Assembly: GCF_029227915.1 (NCBI RefSeq)
Contig: NC_079875.1
Location: 16,611,001 to 16,675,000 of the forward strand
Reading direction: 5' to 3'
DNA: 64,000 nucleotides
DNA from: Hydractinia symbiolongicarpus
Lineage: Eukaryota > Cnidaria > Hydrozoa > Anthoathecata > Hydractiniidae
Made by a program: the position numbers and the translations under genes. This document shows, one piece after another, positions 22,314 to 34,218 of the stretch. Numbering within the stretch: the first letter of the stretch is position 1; each line of letters opens with the position of its first letter. Below the pieces are notes generated by a model, which was not told the DNA's origin, searched no databases, and saw only the letters and a program-made list of their open reading frames with translations.

Positions 22314-23165
22314 ATGATCAAAGTAAAAGAAGCTCTGCGCAAGGTGTCTATGTCAGGAAAAAGAAGAGATTCAGATCCTCCTCCGCAGATCATTTATGAA
22401 GATAGTAAAACAGTACCACTACCAGTATCGATATCAAACACGAAGGAGTTGTCAGGCTCTTATCCCACGTTAAACGAATTGACGCATAATCAAAATATAT
22501 CTTACGAAGAAATATTAAACATTCGGAAAATTACTTCCCCTCGGAGAAAATCGGAAAACCTAATAGATTTCCTCAATCTCGATTGTAAGGGCGCTGAACT
22601 GTCGGCTCTGCTAGCAGAGAATAGTAATAAAGAAAAGCAACCGCTTAGAAAAACTAAAAGTTATTGTGACAACCGAACGTCGGCGATACCAACACGCAGA
22701 AACTCTCTCCAGGGGTTACTACTAAAACAAAGCAAAAGCTCTAAATTGCGAACCCGAAGGGCAAACATGACGCATTCGTACGAACCAAACAAATTACTTT
22801 CCAAAGCTATAGCAGATGGTTACGCTGATCTTGTTGTTGGCTTGCTTCAAAGTGGTCAGGTGAACATCAACAAATTAAACAGTGATGGATACGCGCCATT
22901 GCATTTAGCAGCGTTCGAAGACAAAGCTGATATAATTCGAATTTTAATAAACCATGGTGCTTTTATTGACATTTTGGATAGTACAGGTTTCTCTCCGTTA
23001 GAGGTGTCCGTAAATGAAGGCTCCTTTGAGTGCGCCCAAGTTCTTATTGAAAATGGTGCGGACCAGACTCTGATTTTGGATGGACACTTTGATAAACGGA
23101 GAAGTCGAGCCTCTTCCATGGATGATGAATATCAAAAATATTTAAAAACAAAAGCTAGGCAATAG
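22314..23165 (+). CDS. Ankyrin-repeat protein with basic phosphosite-rich N-terminus
   Basis: A single-exon frame of 283 residues; the first ATG is taken as the start. Residues 1-155 look disordered and basic, with basophilic kinase motifs at about 16-20 (KRRDS), 77-80 (RRKS) and 128-131 (RRNS), plus a C-terminal RSRASS at 263-268. Residues about 160-256 form three ankyrin repeats; the clearest has the canonical DGYAPLHLAA (191-200) followed by INHGAFIDI. The third repeat has SPLEVSV where most have TPLHLA. There is no signal peptide or membrane segment, so a cytosolic or nuclear scaffold is likely. The layout recalls small ankyrin regulators of protein phosphatase 1, but I see no RVxF docking motif and do not assign a name. 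An upstream non-coding exon is possible, because AG-ended pyrimidine tracts precede the ATG. Confidence 0.8.
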   Translation: MIKVKEALRKVSMSGKRRDSDPPPQIIYEDSKTVPLPVSISNTKELSGSYPTLNELTHNQNISYEEILNIRKITSPRRKSENLIDFLNLDCKGAELSALLAENSNKEKQPLRKTKSYCDNRTSAIPTRRNSLQGLLLKQSKSSKLRTRRANMTHSYEPNKLLSKAIADGYADLVVGLLQSGQVNINKLNSDGYAPLHLAAFEDKADIIRILINHGAFIDILDSTGFSPLEVSVNEGSFECAQVLIENGADQTLILDGHFDKRRSRASSMDDEYQKYLKTKARQ

Positions 23166-24017
23166 TTCTTATCTGGTAAACATGTTTTTTATTCACTCCA
23201 TCTACAACAAAACATCGACAATCTAGAAAAAAATAGCCAGAATGCTGAATTAGTGTTTACAAAATTTCTTTCTTGAATTTCTTCATTTCTTTTGGCAGTT
23301 AACTCTACCTATCATTGATTTCGGGTTTTTCCTCTTACATAATTTGGAGTTTTTTACTTTTATATAAAAAAGCTTGTATTGAAATATCTAAGTTAGTTAA
23401 TTTGCACTTTTCATTTTTAAAATTACATTTATAACGAAAGTTTTTTATTGGATTAGATATTCCTTATCCAATTTACCGATTTTAAACCATACATGTGATC
23501 CAAGCCTTTGCGAGACGTATTCTTTGAGGTAGCACAATTGTTACTACTGATAGACAGGGCGTAATCAATAGGGAAAAAGTAGTGATACATCAAGATGCAT
23601 GAAACACGAAGAAGGTCCATTTTAAGTTCAGTATGGTTGTTTCCTGCACAATATATTGGTACATGGTCGTCTTTTTTCATTCAATTTCATAACATTTGGA
23701 GTGAATGTTAGCCAATATAGAGGGTTAAAAATTTTAAGTTTTACAAAATTTCAATGATACAATGATAATATAACAAGTTGGCTCTTTCCATATTAGAGTC
23801 GCGCATTTTTAAATTTGTCAAAGTTCGCCTCTTACTGTGTACATCAGACTTATTTTAGGATCTAAGGTTTTTTGGTTAAGTCCATAGTCTACAAAAGCAT
23901 ACTAATTGTTGTTAATGCCAGAATGACCATTGTACCCGCAACTTGTGACCGTCGTGGACCCCGACGTAGATCATTTCGTTGTGCACACGCGCAGGAGGAT
24001 GTCACTAGGAAAATTTA
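23166..24017. other. Intergenic, nothing recognised
   Basis: AT-rich sequence after the ankyrin gene. I see no exon or known repeat. A more GC-rich, CpG-containing patch begins at about 23930 and leads into the palindrome at 24018. Confidence 0.5.
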
Positions 24018-24102
24018 CGAATAGCGAAAATGGTCAATGCTCTGCAGCTGTCGACCTGGCCTTCGTCTGCAGCTGCAGAGCATTGACCATTTTCGCTATT
24101 CG
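24018..24102. repeat. Perfect 33-bp inverted repeat (palindrome)
   Basis: The left arm (24018-24050, starting CGAATAGCGAAAATGG) and the right arm (24070-24102, ending CCATTTTCGCTATTCG) are exact reverse complements over 33 bases, separated by 19 bases. The arms also contain nested CTGCAG and CAGCTG palindromes. The patch is clearly more GC-rich than its surroundings. No flanking target duplication is obvious. Confidence 0.95.
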
Positions 24103-26408
24103 GGAAAATGACGAAATAATTGTCTTTGTTCCAATGCATTTGTCAACGATTGTCGAATCTACTTGGTCATATAATGTGACAGTGACTACAACTGATTTGC
24201 AATCTTGCCCCTTTTACTGAAAACCTGTGACAACTCTTTTGCTTTTGAGGTCAATCAATTTTCCTTTTTTTTATGTTATTTTTGATTTTTCCTAAAAAGT
24301 ATTAGGTTAGGACAGAGTCAATTATTGGTCCTTGGACTAAATCCTTGACAGATAGTAGTAGGACTAAAATCTTGACCAAATTTAAATTCCTTCAATTCCA
24401 ATTATGGATTATATATCGTTAAAATGCATTTGTTATGATCAAAGCAGATTTTTTTTATATTTAATGTAAATAGTCTAATATTTGATAAAATAAAGATGAC
24501 AACGTTATCCAATTTTTTAACGTCAAATAGCAGTTGAAGCGAAGGACTGTTAAAATAACGTAAAAGATTGAATACTAAATGGGGTTCGTACTTTAGATGA
24601 CAAAGTATGTTAAGTTTTAAGCAATGAAGTGTAAAGGCTTCTTTATAAGGTAAAAATCTTGAATCTGCGAGCGTTTATCCCTACGAGAATTGCCGATGAG
24701 ACTGAGCCACGAAAGGTAATTCCCAGAATTTCTCTGTTGAAGCTCAGCAGTAGGTGTTGCAGACTTAATGTTTTGATAGAACTGATAAATGAGGCGGTGT
24801 TTTTATAACACGTATTAGCAGGACGTACGAAAGATATATAAAAAATACAAAGGACTAATATGCACTTTATATATTCATTATATTTATATATCTTATATTT
24901 TATTATTTTTTTTAAGTTGAGAAACATATTTTCATTAGTATATTTTTAACAATGAATTATATTGTAGCAACATCTTCATTATCGGTGTTATCTTCGGCAA
25001 GACGTCTTCATCTGTCTATTTTTTATTTGTCTTTTAACATTTTAGTCTCAGCAGTGTGAGTCTTCCTTTAAAACACTAAATTAATTTCTCGGAATCAACA
25101 ATTGTGAGATTAAAAGCACAGATTTTTCACATATATATGATTCTAAATCCGAGACCAAGAGTCTAAAATCTATTGAGCAACCATTATTTTTGGAGCTGCT
25201 TTGATATCACCTGCAACTAAAAATTCATGAATGTCTTTTGTGAATTTACGATGGCGAACATTATATTATTTACGTCAGAGACTGAGCTTTTACTTTCGCA
25301 ACGGGTATGATTTACCAAAGTTATTGCTACCTATTGCAAGCACTATGATGACTCAGATCTTCAGTATTAGATGCAAGCTTTTATAAGAAGATTAAAAGTC
25401 TAAGCTGGCTGGTCATCTCTTTGTTATTAGCCGTATTTTGTCTGTGTCTTCGAAATGGCTGCTCTGCTGCTTTATTTTGAACCCCCGTCTGTGAAATTTC
25501 ATTGCTTCGTGTTAACAGGCGGACAAATTGCACGGAATACCCATGCAGAAAATATGTACGACTGGTGATAATCTAAGGACCAACGAACCCATGGAACTTT
25601 TCACGTGCTAATGCTAGTTATTCTTATGTCTCTATTGTTCTAAACAGCATAAATATTCGTTAAACCTGAAATCCCAGCTTGACGTTTATATAAACCATTT
25701 TCTTATAAAAAAGTGTGTATTTTTGTATCTTAGTGTTTTAATGTATTTTCCCTTTTTCTTTCAGTAAGATTCATGATGAATACCTTTTCTCCTCTGCAAT
25801 AAGACTATACCAACTCCTATCAAATCATTGGTTAAACGAATTTAACAGACATTATTGACAATCATTAATAAGCTCCGTTTTTTATTGTGATTTCCTATGG
25901 TATGATCATTAATAAAGTGATACCATTTGATAGGACCTTCTACCGACAATGTGATCTTTATACCAGACAGTTAATCGGTATAGTATAGTAGCAACACCAG
26001 GCTCTATGATTTGCAATATTGGACAACATTTGTTAAAACTCGCTTCCACCAACAAGGAAATTGAAATATTCAAAATTATCTATTCAAAGGACTCGCAATT
26101 CTTCTTGGTGCTTTTAATTTCCTCTCTCTTTGTTTCTTTTATAATTTTTAAGCTTTTCCACCTGCTAATGTAAAATAGAAAAAAGAGGAGAAACAAGAAG
26201 GACAAAAAGCACACTACTGAATAAAATATGATGTCTATCATTTGCTATTATATAACAGAAAATTGGAAAAGGTCTTTCGAATCATTTTACAATCTGGAAA
26301 ACATGTTTGGGCAGTGGTTTAAGCTATTTGTCCTTGCAATACTATATAAAATCGTGTGTTAAGAAGATATTAAAAAACTGAATTTATAAAAATTGCTCAA
26401 GAACGAAC
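24103..26408. other. Intergenic; one weak exon-like block
   Basis: No supported gene. At 25765-25858 a good acceptor (CCCTTTTTCTTTCAG) is followed by 30 open codons to TGA, but no compatible upstream exon is visible, so I do not call it. The segment at 25640-25720 shares AACCTGAAATCCCAGC and an end TTATAAAAAAGTGTGTA with 41630-41691, which marks it as part of a dispersed repeat. Confidence 0.45.
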
Positions 26409-27266
26409 ATGGAAGACAATATCTTCTTCATAATAATCAATACCTCACTTGGAATTCCCTTGTTCCTACATTTATTTGGAATTTATTGTTTGTATATACA
26501 GAGAGACAGACAGGACAAGCAAAAGATATTTTTGTACTCGCTTAGTACCTACGACGTTATGGCAATATTAGTTTGGGATTCGTGGCGTACCGTCAAGTGG
26601 ATGTCATGTGGTAATGAAATGGCAGTGAACTTGTTATCTGCTTTGGGTAATGGAGTTTATCTTACAACCTTTTCAATAATGTTAATGATAACATTAGATA
26701 GATTATTATGCGTTTTACTTCATATCAAATATAACTATTACATAACAAACAAAGTCGTTCGCAAAACAATGTATGTTTGTTATGCACTTGGTGCGTTAGC
26801 TGCAATGCTTTTGATCATCGCAGATGGCAAACAAATGCAAAAAGTCGTTAGCTACACTCCGATAGCTTTGGATTGTGTTTTTATCTTAACGGCTTTTCTT
26901 TCCTATGCTGGCATTGCTTTCGTATTGAACCGTCACCGCAAAGAATTTTCTCATCAAAAAGGTAATAAGCATTTTATCAAAAAACAACATGTAATTCCAG
27001 GATTTATTATTGCTTCATACATACTGTTTTATGCAACACCGAATGTGCTGTTTGCGTTTACGGGTTATTCTGGAAAGAGTAGGTATGTACTGAGCGCATG
27101 CTGGGCACTTGGGGTAACATTAGATCCTTGTATTTATATATTTCTAAGTGAAAAGACAAGAAATGTTGCATTAAATATTATTAAATGCGGACGAAAGAAA
27201 AATCCAATTTCAAACGCTGAAGCTGGCAGTTCGGCACTAGTCAGTACATCCTTGACAACTGCCTAA
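26409..27266 (+). CDS. Rhodopsin-like (class A) GPCR, intronless
   Basis: A 285-residue, one-exon receptor with seven hydrophobic segments (about 5-29, 40-59, 75-100, 118-139, 150-174, 195-219, 225-247) and a short Lys/Arg-rich cytoplasmic tail. Class A landmarks: Asp49 in segment 2 (STYDVMA), a DRY-equivalent written DRL at 97-99 (TLDRLLC), Pro211 in segment 6, and an NPxxY-equivalent DPCIY at 239-243. The N-terminus is very short and has no signal peptide, and an early Asn-Thr-Ser (11-13) falls in the first segment rather than outside. Small intronless class A receptors are a common expanded type in cnidarians. I cannot infer a ligand. A relative that has decayed lies at 52494-53402. Confidence 0.88.
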   Translation: MEDNIFFIIINTSLGIPLFLHLFGIYCLYIQRDRQDKQKIFLYSLSTYDVMAILVWDSWRTVKWMSCGNEMAVNLLSALGNGVYLTTFSIMLMITLDRLLCVLLHIKYNYYITNKVVRKTMYVCYALGALAAMLLIIADGKQMQKVVSYTPIALDCVFILTAFLSYAGIAFVLNRHRKEFSHQKGNKHFIKKQHVIPGFIIASYILFYATPNVLFAFTGYSGKSRYVLSACWALGVTLDPCIYIFLSEKTRNVALNIIKCGRKKNPISNAEAGSSALVSTSLTTA

Positions 27267-27474
27267 TATTATTAAAAAAAGATAAATATGCATTTCTCGC
27301 TGAAAGTCCTGGTACCTTGGCACTGAATATGCGATCGAGCCAAATCTTTTTGATTTGACTACTGATATGGCATACCTGTTGTGCACATATGCCTTAACGA
27401 TTAAATTTATCAATTTGATATTGCTAGGAACTGCAGCAGTACCCCAAAATTCCATGCATTTTCTGATGAAATAC

Positions 27475-27803
27475 ACCTTTCCCGAATTTCATAAATTATA
27501 ATAATTATGACGTCATCCAAAATTTTATAATAGCCCTATGCTCTTCAAATAAGGATATTCAGATAGAATATCAAATTATCATGACAAAACGGAAGTTTTT
27601 TGAGCAATATAATATTTTGGTTGGATTTTATTAAGATTTGAAAAAAGAGACTTTCTTAAAAAGCTCGGCTATATGAAGGGTAACTTTCAGCTTGCAATCG
27701 AGGCACTTAACGAACAGAAACATTAACAAAATTAGGTTATTTGTTCTACCTTTTCTAATGAACTTGTGTTGAGTTTTGCATAATTAGGAAATTCGGGAAA
27801 GGT
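27475..27803. mobile_element. TA-flanked MITE, family A copy 1
   Basis: The ends ACCTTTCCCGAATTTC and GAAATTCGGGAAAGGT are exact inverted repeats. TA lies close outside both ends. The interior is AT-rich and non-coding and contains ATGACGTCAT. A diverged second copy in the opposite orientation lies at 43207-43566 and shares interior sequence throughout, including the stretch reading ATCCAACCAGAACATTATAT there, which corresponds to the reverse complement here. Copy 1 starts about 200 bases after the GPCR stop. Confidence 0.8.
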
Positions 27804-27961
27804 CTATTGTGGTATAAAAATCCCTGAATCAAGTACAAATTATTACAATTTATTGTGTATAATGTTAGGTGAATTGCAAATAACAACATTGACACATTTT
27901 CCGTTCTGCGTAACTCCTTATGCAGATATTTCTGAATTTTAACAAAATAGGAAAGGCAATA

Positions 27962-28510
27962 CAGTTTACTCTCGATAAGTGGAACTTTCGCTTAATGGAA
28001 CAAATTTCCCCGGCCCCTTGGATTTGCATTAGCAAGCCTCTCTTATTTTATTCGGATACGTGATACCCTCAATAAGTGGAACTTCCGCTTAATGGAACAA
28101 ATTTCCCTGGACCCTTGGATTTGAATTTTATTCGGATACGTGATACCCTCAATAAGTGGAACTTTCGATAAGTGGAACCATTTTTTTGGTCCCTTGAGCA
28201 ATGGTTATTCATAGAAGTGGAACTTTTCCAAAAGAAAAATCATCTACAGTACGTTCGAATCATTTTAATCAAAACATTCTTTTTTCGAACGCGAACATTC
28301 GATTGCTATCAAGTAATAAAAACATAAAAACTATATCAGAAGTCATTCCTCGGTCTCCTGAGATTTCAGATAAGAGCCAAGTTCGATAAGTGGAATTTTT
28401 TTCGGTTTAATAGAGGTTCCACTTATCGAGCAATTCGGATAAGTGGAACATTCGATAAGTGGAACCATTTTTTCGGTCCCGTGGACGTTCCACTTATCGA
28501 GAGTAGACTG
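27962..28510. mobile_element. pogo/Tigger-like MITE with TA duplication
   Basis: The 549-base element has 24-bp terminal inverted repeats differing at one position: CAGTTTACTCTCGATAAG at the left and the complement of CAGTCTACTCTCGATAAG at the right. TA borders both sides. CAGT-starting ends with TA duplication are typical of pogo/Tigger members of the Tc1/mariner superfamily. The GATAAGTGGAAC motif recurs several times inside, including an internal direct repeat with GGAACAAATTTCCC. No transposase is present, so the element is non-autonomous. Confidence 0.88.
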
Positions 28511-31500
28511 TATATTTACTGGCTATATAGAAGTTTACCTTGTAAAGTAAAGGAGTATATATTGTTTATGCCTAGGCTTTTTAAATGTAGTAACTTTATC
28601 AGTAATATATTATGTAACAACTCCTGTTTTCTAGTGTTCAAACGAAATAATTTTTTGATCAGCGTTTTATGTAAAAATTTACATTGAATGTACGTCTTGA
28701 TTATTAAAATAAATGACGTAAAGTGCGCTTTGTTGTTACTTAAGCTGTCACAAAATTATAAAGGGCTGTAGCGTCAACCTTATCACCAGGTTCTTATGGC
28801 CCCTCAGTTATTATTACGGAGTGACCGCTTTCAACTTCATCAACCAGTTAAAATGCCTTGTGAATGAGGTTGCTGAAGCGCAGGTCTCGCGCCACACTTA
28901 TTAATGCACTGCATGCTTTAAATCATGTTTATGCCTGAAATTGCTTTCGACATGTGCAAATCTAAAAAATCTGATTCAGTGGTATTTTTTTGGTAAAAAA
29001 TGCCTTGAGTTTATTTGTACAAAAAACAGCCCGCATAACTGAGATGTCGGCTTACTCGTACCAGATCTTGGTTTAGCAGGCTCTTATATTGCTCATATAA
29101 ACACAATTTTTGATCCATACGGCTTTGGCCCAAATTTTAAAATTTGTTTACTTAAAATTTATGTATGGCTAGAAAACGTGACAATGTATTTATCTTAGCT
29201 TGTAAAAACTTTTAAATATTAAATATCACAAAAATAAAAAAAATAAAAAAAGTCAAAAAGATCAAAAAAGAGACCTCCAAACCACAAAACTGCAGCTCCT
29301 AAAATAATTTGTTATTGTCGTAGCGATCGTTTTGTGTTACTTCGTTACCATTATGTAATTAGTTTACTACGCGATCTCAACAAAGTCGGTAGGGTTATTT
29401 TAAGACTTGCGTGTTTTTCTTCAGAAGTTAGGAACAATAAACTTCTACAGATAACAATATAGAAAGTGTTGCGGAGCGTGGGACTAGGTCCCCTAAATTC
29501 GCAAGCAAAAAATTTTAGATGCCCCTTTCGGTTGATTCCTGTAATGGATCGTATGAAAAACAAAGTTCCTACGTGCTCGATGGTAATCGATCAAACGGTC
29601 TCATCTTCGCCTTGGTGAAACACTTCCTTTGGTTTTAGCATTAGCAGTACCGCAGCTTTTTCTGAACACTGAACTTGGGCCAGTGATATATTTTGTTTAA
29701 AACCTGATGTATCAGAAAATGCTAAAATATGTTAAACGGAACAAGAATGGTGTCCCACTTGAGTGTACAGTTCGGGTCAAATTACAAAAACGGAAAATAT
29801 TTTTTAAGCGAAAATTATTTCCTGGTTTAGAAATTATGAGATTTACCTATCAGGAAATTTTTTATCTTTCTAAAATTTGTTCTCATTGAACCCAAAAAAT
29901 GAATGATATATCTATATATATTTGAAGATTTTGAGTAGGTGTTGATGAATGCACAAAAGCCACTTGTCAGAATTTATATAAACGCCTGGGTAATGTAGAC
30001 ATTAAAAAGTTTCCTGATATATATATTTATTGAAATATTTTCCGTTTCTTTAACTTGAGCCGCACTGGTGTATGCTCACCGCCAGGGTTAAAAAATTTAT
30101 TTCCTGGACGTGCGTACAATATATATAGTTACCATCGTCCACAAAAATATGGCTGTCCATTCCCCCTCCATGTTAAGAACTGCCCTTTTTGGCCGAGCAA
30201 CGTAAACGTTTGCGTGGCATACCTTTATAAAAACATTGATCACGAGTAAGAATGGAACGTACTATCTGCAAAACATGCAGCTAGCTATGTTCTTTTGCTG
30301 ACTTTGCTAAATTTTTGTTTTTTGGTATAAAATTGCCAGAGAGAACAAATTGCGTGGGTGATTATAGCTAGAACAAGTTATGTGATTGGACATTCCAACG
30401 GAGTAAAATTACCTCACTCACTGTGTAGTATATGTAAAGCTAGCTAGCTATAAGTTAGAAAATCAGTCTTAAAGAATTTTTCTATGCTAGCTATTTTGCT
30501 GATTTTATGCGAGCTGGCTAACTCTCTTCTTAAAGTAGCTAGCTAGCCAGCTATATGCTATCGATAATTTAATATTATTCCAGTTAAGTCGGCAGTTCTA
30601 TGTTAGCTAGCTTTAGGTGTGAGTCAATAATTTGCTTAAATCGCAGTCTTTTCACTTACAATAAATAACAAAGCTTTTTTATAATTGATCGTTGGTATAA
30701 AACAGGTTTTTCTCGTTTGTTTGTTTATGCTTGCTGTTTTTTATTAGTTATGGTTGGATGAATAATAAAAGTTCTGGAAATTTATAAAATAGTTCTCCAT
30801 TTCTGGTGTTTTGTGAGTAATCACAACATAACAATAGAAAAAAATGATTAGCTTACAAATACCGATGGAGAGCATGTGTGTATAAAAATAAGATGTCAGC
30901 TAAAAAAAACTTCACTCCCGCCGTATCATAAAGCTTGGTGGGATGGTGTTCGTGAACGAAGCTATTCTCGCTAAGTTAATCTCGCTTTCATCGAAAAAAA
31001 ATCTACTTTTATCATCATGTAAAGGAATCAGAAACGCATATTTTTTTTATTTTATTTTTTTAAGTGGCTCGAAGGAAAAAATTTTTAAACAACCAAGCCG
31101 TCTCTTTTAAAAGTGCTAATCGGTAATGACTCTCCCAAGAGCCCTTTAACTTTTTCTTGAATGTATGAATTTTGGATTCATATATTCAGGGTGAAGCGAA
31201 AGAGTTCATGGGAATCGCAGGTATTATTTATTTAATAATTGTGTAGAACAAGAATATTTAGAACTTTTGTGTTGTAAAAACGTTCTTTTAGAAGTTTTTA
31301 AGCTTTATTTCACTCCGTTAATCGTCTTTTTGATAACTCCTTCGTTTGTAATCATACTTTCAGTTTAAGCGATTTACCTTTTTGTCCTGACAAAGGAAAA
31401 AATAGTTACTTTGCTTTGTAAAGCCTTTGTGTAGCAAGTAATGTGTAAATAAAGTCTACAACAAAAACGTCTCGATTCCTTTTACTGTAATCGCCTTTTT

Positions 31501-34218
31501 CTACAGGAAAAAAAACCCTGTAACTTCTGTAGTTGCAGACATTTTCATCCTTCTTGCGGTTGGAAAACGTTTAGTGATGACCGCAAATATTAAGATACAC
31601 CTTAAATTATCTTGACCTCAGGCGGAAGCGTCTGACAAAATATTTTGGATATTCGTGCAATCGTTAGCCGAGAATCGAATATCTCAGCAGATACCCGATA
31701 GTCTCTGCGGCATTTTATATCATTTTTAATATATAGTTCCTTTAAAAAATTATATTCAAGTCAATTAGATGGAGAGTTAAAGCTAATTAAAAATAAAAAG
31801 TTGTCAAACAAAGGATGATCGCACTCCATCTTTTATTTTACCCTGCTGAATATCTCCTTATTATTCTGAAAATGACTCTGGTCCGTTTAAATAACAAAGC
31901 ATGATTATATCTCTTTCAGTTATAGAATATTTAGTTAGTTTAGATTAACTAAACGAGCGTAGACGAGTGTAGACAATTCTAGACGAGTCACTAGACAAGT
32001 CTAAACGGATTACAAGATGAGTGGAAACGAGTCTAGAAGAATCACCAGACAAGTGTAGACTAGTTTAGACGAGTCGCTGAACGTTTATGATCAAATTCAA
32101 AGAAATTAATAAACAGAAAGATTGAAACTTTTTAAATGATTGAGTTGAAATTCAAGTAAACAAGCGTCATTTCATCAAGGCGGCAGTCTACTTCGGTCGC
32201 AAAGCATGACGTACTTAGCGCTGTGCGCTCGTGCGTCAAAAGATATAATGTCCACAAATTCAAAATGGTGGCGATTTAAGCAAATCCATTGGTCGAAATC
32301 ATGAACTTACATAAATATACACTACAGCTCACAGCTTCGTTTTTTGCGATCAAAGTGTACTTTCGTCTTCAAAACGATCAGTGCGTGCAAAAGCGCTCCC
32401 AAATATTGCGCAATATTGAGCACTTTGATGCGTGCTTCTTGAACCGACGTGAATAAAGATCGAAGTGGACTTTCGGCTTAAGAGCTAGTTGATAAATTAT
32501 ACATAAGGTTTACTAAAAATAAAATACTTAACGGAATTGTTAATAGTGTATTCTACCGAAAATGTCTTAAGTAAAGATCACATCGCAAAAAAAAATCCAT
32601 GTTCTTATAATTAAGCAAATATCAAACATCCAATAGTTCATGTGGGCCTAAATTCACCAGCTGGTATATAATTACCATGCTGTAAAGTTTAACTTTTAAA
32701 GTGAAGCTAGACAGTTATGAAATAGTTATGTGGCTTTGACGTAACAAATGCAAAAATGCCCTGCCCTTATAACTTTCCTTGTATTAGGTTATAACTTATA
32801 AAACTTGGTGCGGATACTCTCTGTCGCAGGACAACTAAAGATTATGCCTCAAATGCTGACTGTCAGCATTTTCTTTTTTTTGTATTTGTGTAGCTACATG
32901 ATATATTTTATATTTCTTGTACATATTGTAAATAATTTTAATTTTAATAATTAAATAAACATTTTAGCTATTTTGGCTTAGTTTAAGACCCTTTGATATG
33001 CTAGATAGGTTAGATATATAGTTCATAGATTGATGCTATACCTTTTTTTTATTGAGAAATGCTTACAAACAATGAAAAAAGCATATGAAAATTATTGATA
33101 AGCAACTTGTACTGAAAATTAGAAGAGTGGAAGTAGGCGTTCCCTAAAAATAAAAAATAGCGCCCACAGGCATCAAAGGGAGGTGGAAAGCGAAGAGCGC
33201 GTAAGTTATTTGAACAACTTTAGACATATATCCCTAAATGTTAACATTTTAAGTCCATTACAATATCTATATATTTACCAACATGTATACATGTATACAA
33301 AACCTCTATATATCACAATGCTAAAAATAATTGGAACAAAAATAGGCAAAATGGGCGTGGCACACCACCTACTGTAAATTTTTGGATTTTTTTTCGAGAT
33401 TTCTGATCCAAAATGTTAAAAAGTCAACTACTAGGAGTTTCAGGGTAATACCATTTATGGTTCCAGAGTTATTAAGGAAAGTATGCCAGGTAGAACATGA
33501 AGAGGGTTGGCATGCTAATACTTTTTATCCTGAAAACACAGACACACACTCAAAAAATGGGAAACATCTTTCAAAGCAAATTTTTTTACAGAATCAATTT
33601 TACTAATTATATACTTGTAAATGTGATATTACTCTATTACTCTACTCAAAAAAAATTCTTACATTCTTCCACACTATTTCTTTAACCCAACGCGACTAAA
33701 CCAAATTTTAAACTCTTCAACTTTCCAGGTGTCACACCGTTTATTCTGTTTCAATAAAATATTGTCAATCCAATTCATTGTCAATTTATAACTGTTGTGT
33801 GTCAGTATTCTTCGTTATCTTAAAAAAATGTTTAAACCTTGATGTAGCTATCACCGACCAAAAATCGATCTTTTAAGACAATACTTTGTTCAAAACATAA
33901 TAAAATTCAATATGTCTAGCGTACATCGATAAGTAAATTTTTGCTTGCCTTTGATGACGTCACATTTTCTGTGACGTCACCAAAAGCTTGAAATTTATTC
34001 AAAATACAAATATATGTTCAAATTTAATTACTTTAGTTCTTTGGCGAATGTTTACATTCTGTTTGAAGTTTCTACGTCACAGAAAATATGCTAACGGAAG
34101 CAAAAATATATTGCCGCCATTTTGTTCCTTTTGTGACGTACTATAAGTCTGGTAACTTTGATTTAGTTTGGACAAGCCTATGAAAAGTTATTAAGAGGGA
34201 GGGGATAACATGTTCAAA
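28511..34218. other. Long gene-free stretch
   Basis: No supported gene on either strand. Contents: A-rich simple sequence near 29220-29265; clustered GCTAGCTA repeats at about 30435-30620; imperfect repeats of GACGAGT/TCTAGAC at about 31950-32080; an ATG-rich but non-conserved-looking open stretch near 30055. Two perfect TGACGTCA (CRE-type) octamers lie ten bases apart at 33955-33962 and 33972-33979. Confidence 0.55.

Noticed and set aside
23930-24220. A 96-codon plus-strand frame
   Set aside because: It runs through the perfect palindrome, so part of its openness is the arm read twice; no family resemblance.
25765-25858. A terminal exon after a strong acceptor
   Set aside because: Only 30 codons are open and no upstream exon with a compatible phase was found.
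28201-28389. A 62-codon frame inside the pogo-like MITE
   Set aside because: It is non-autonomous element interior without transposase motifs.
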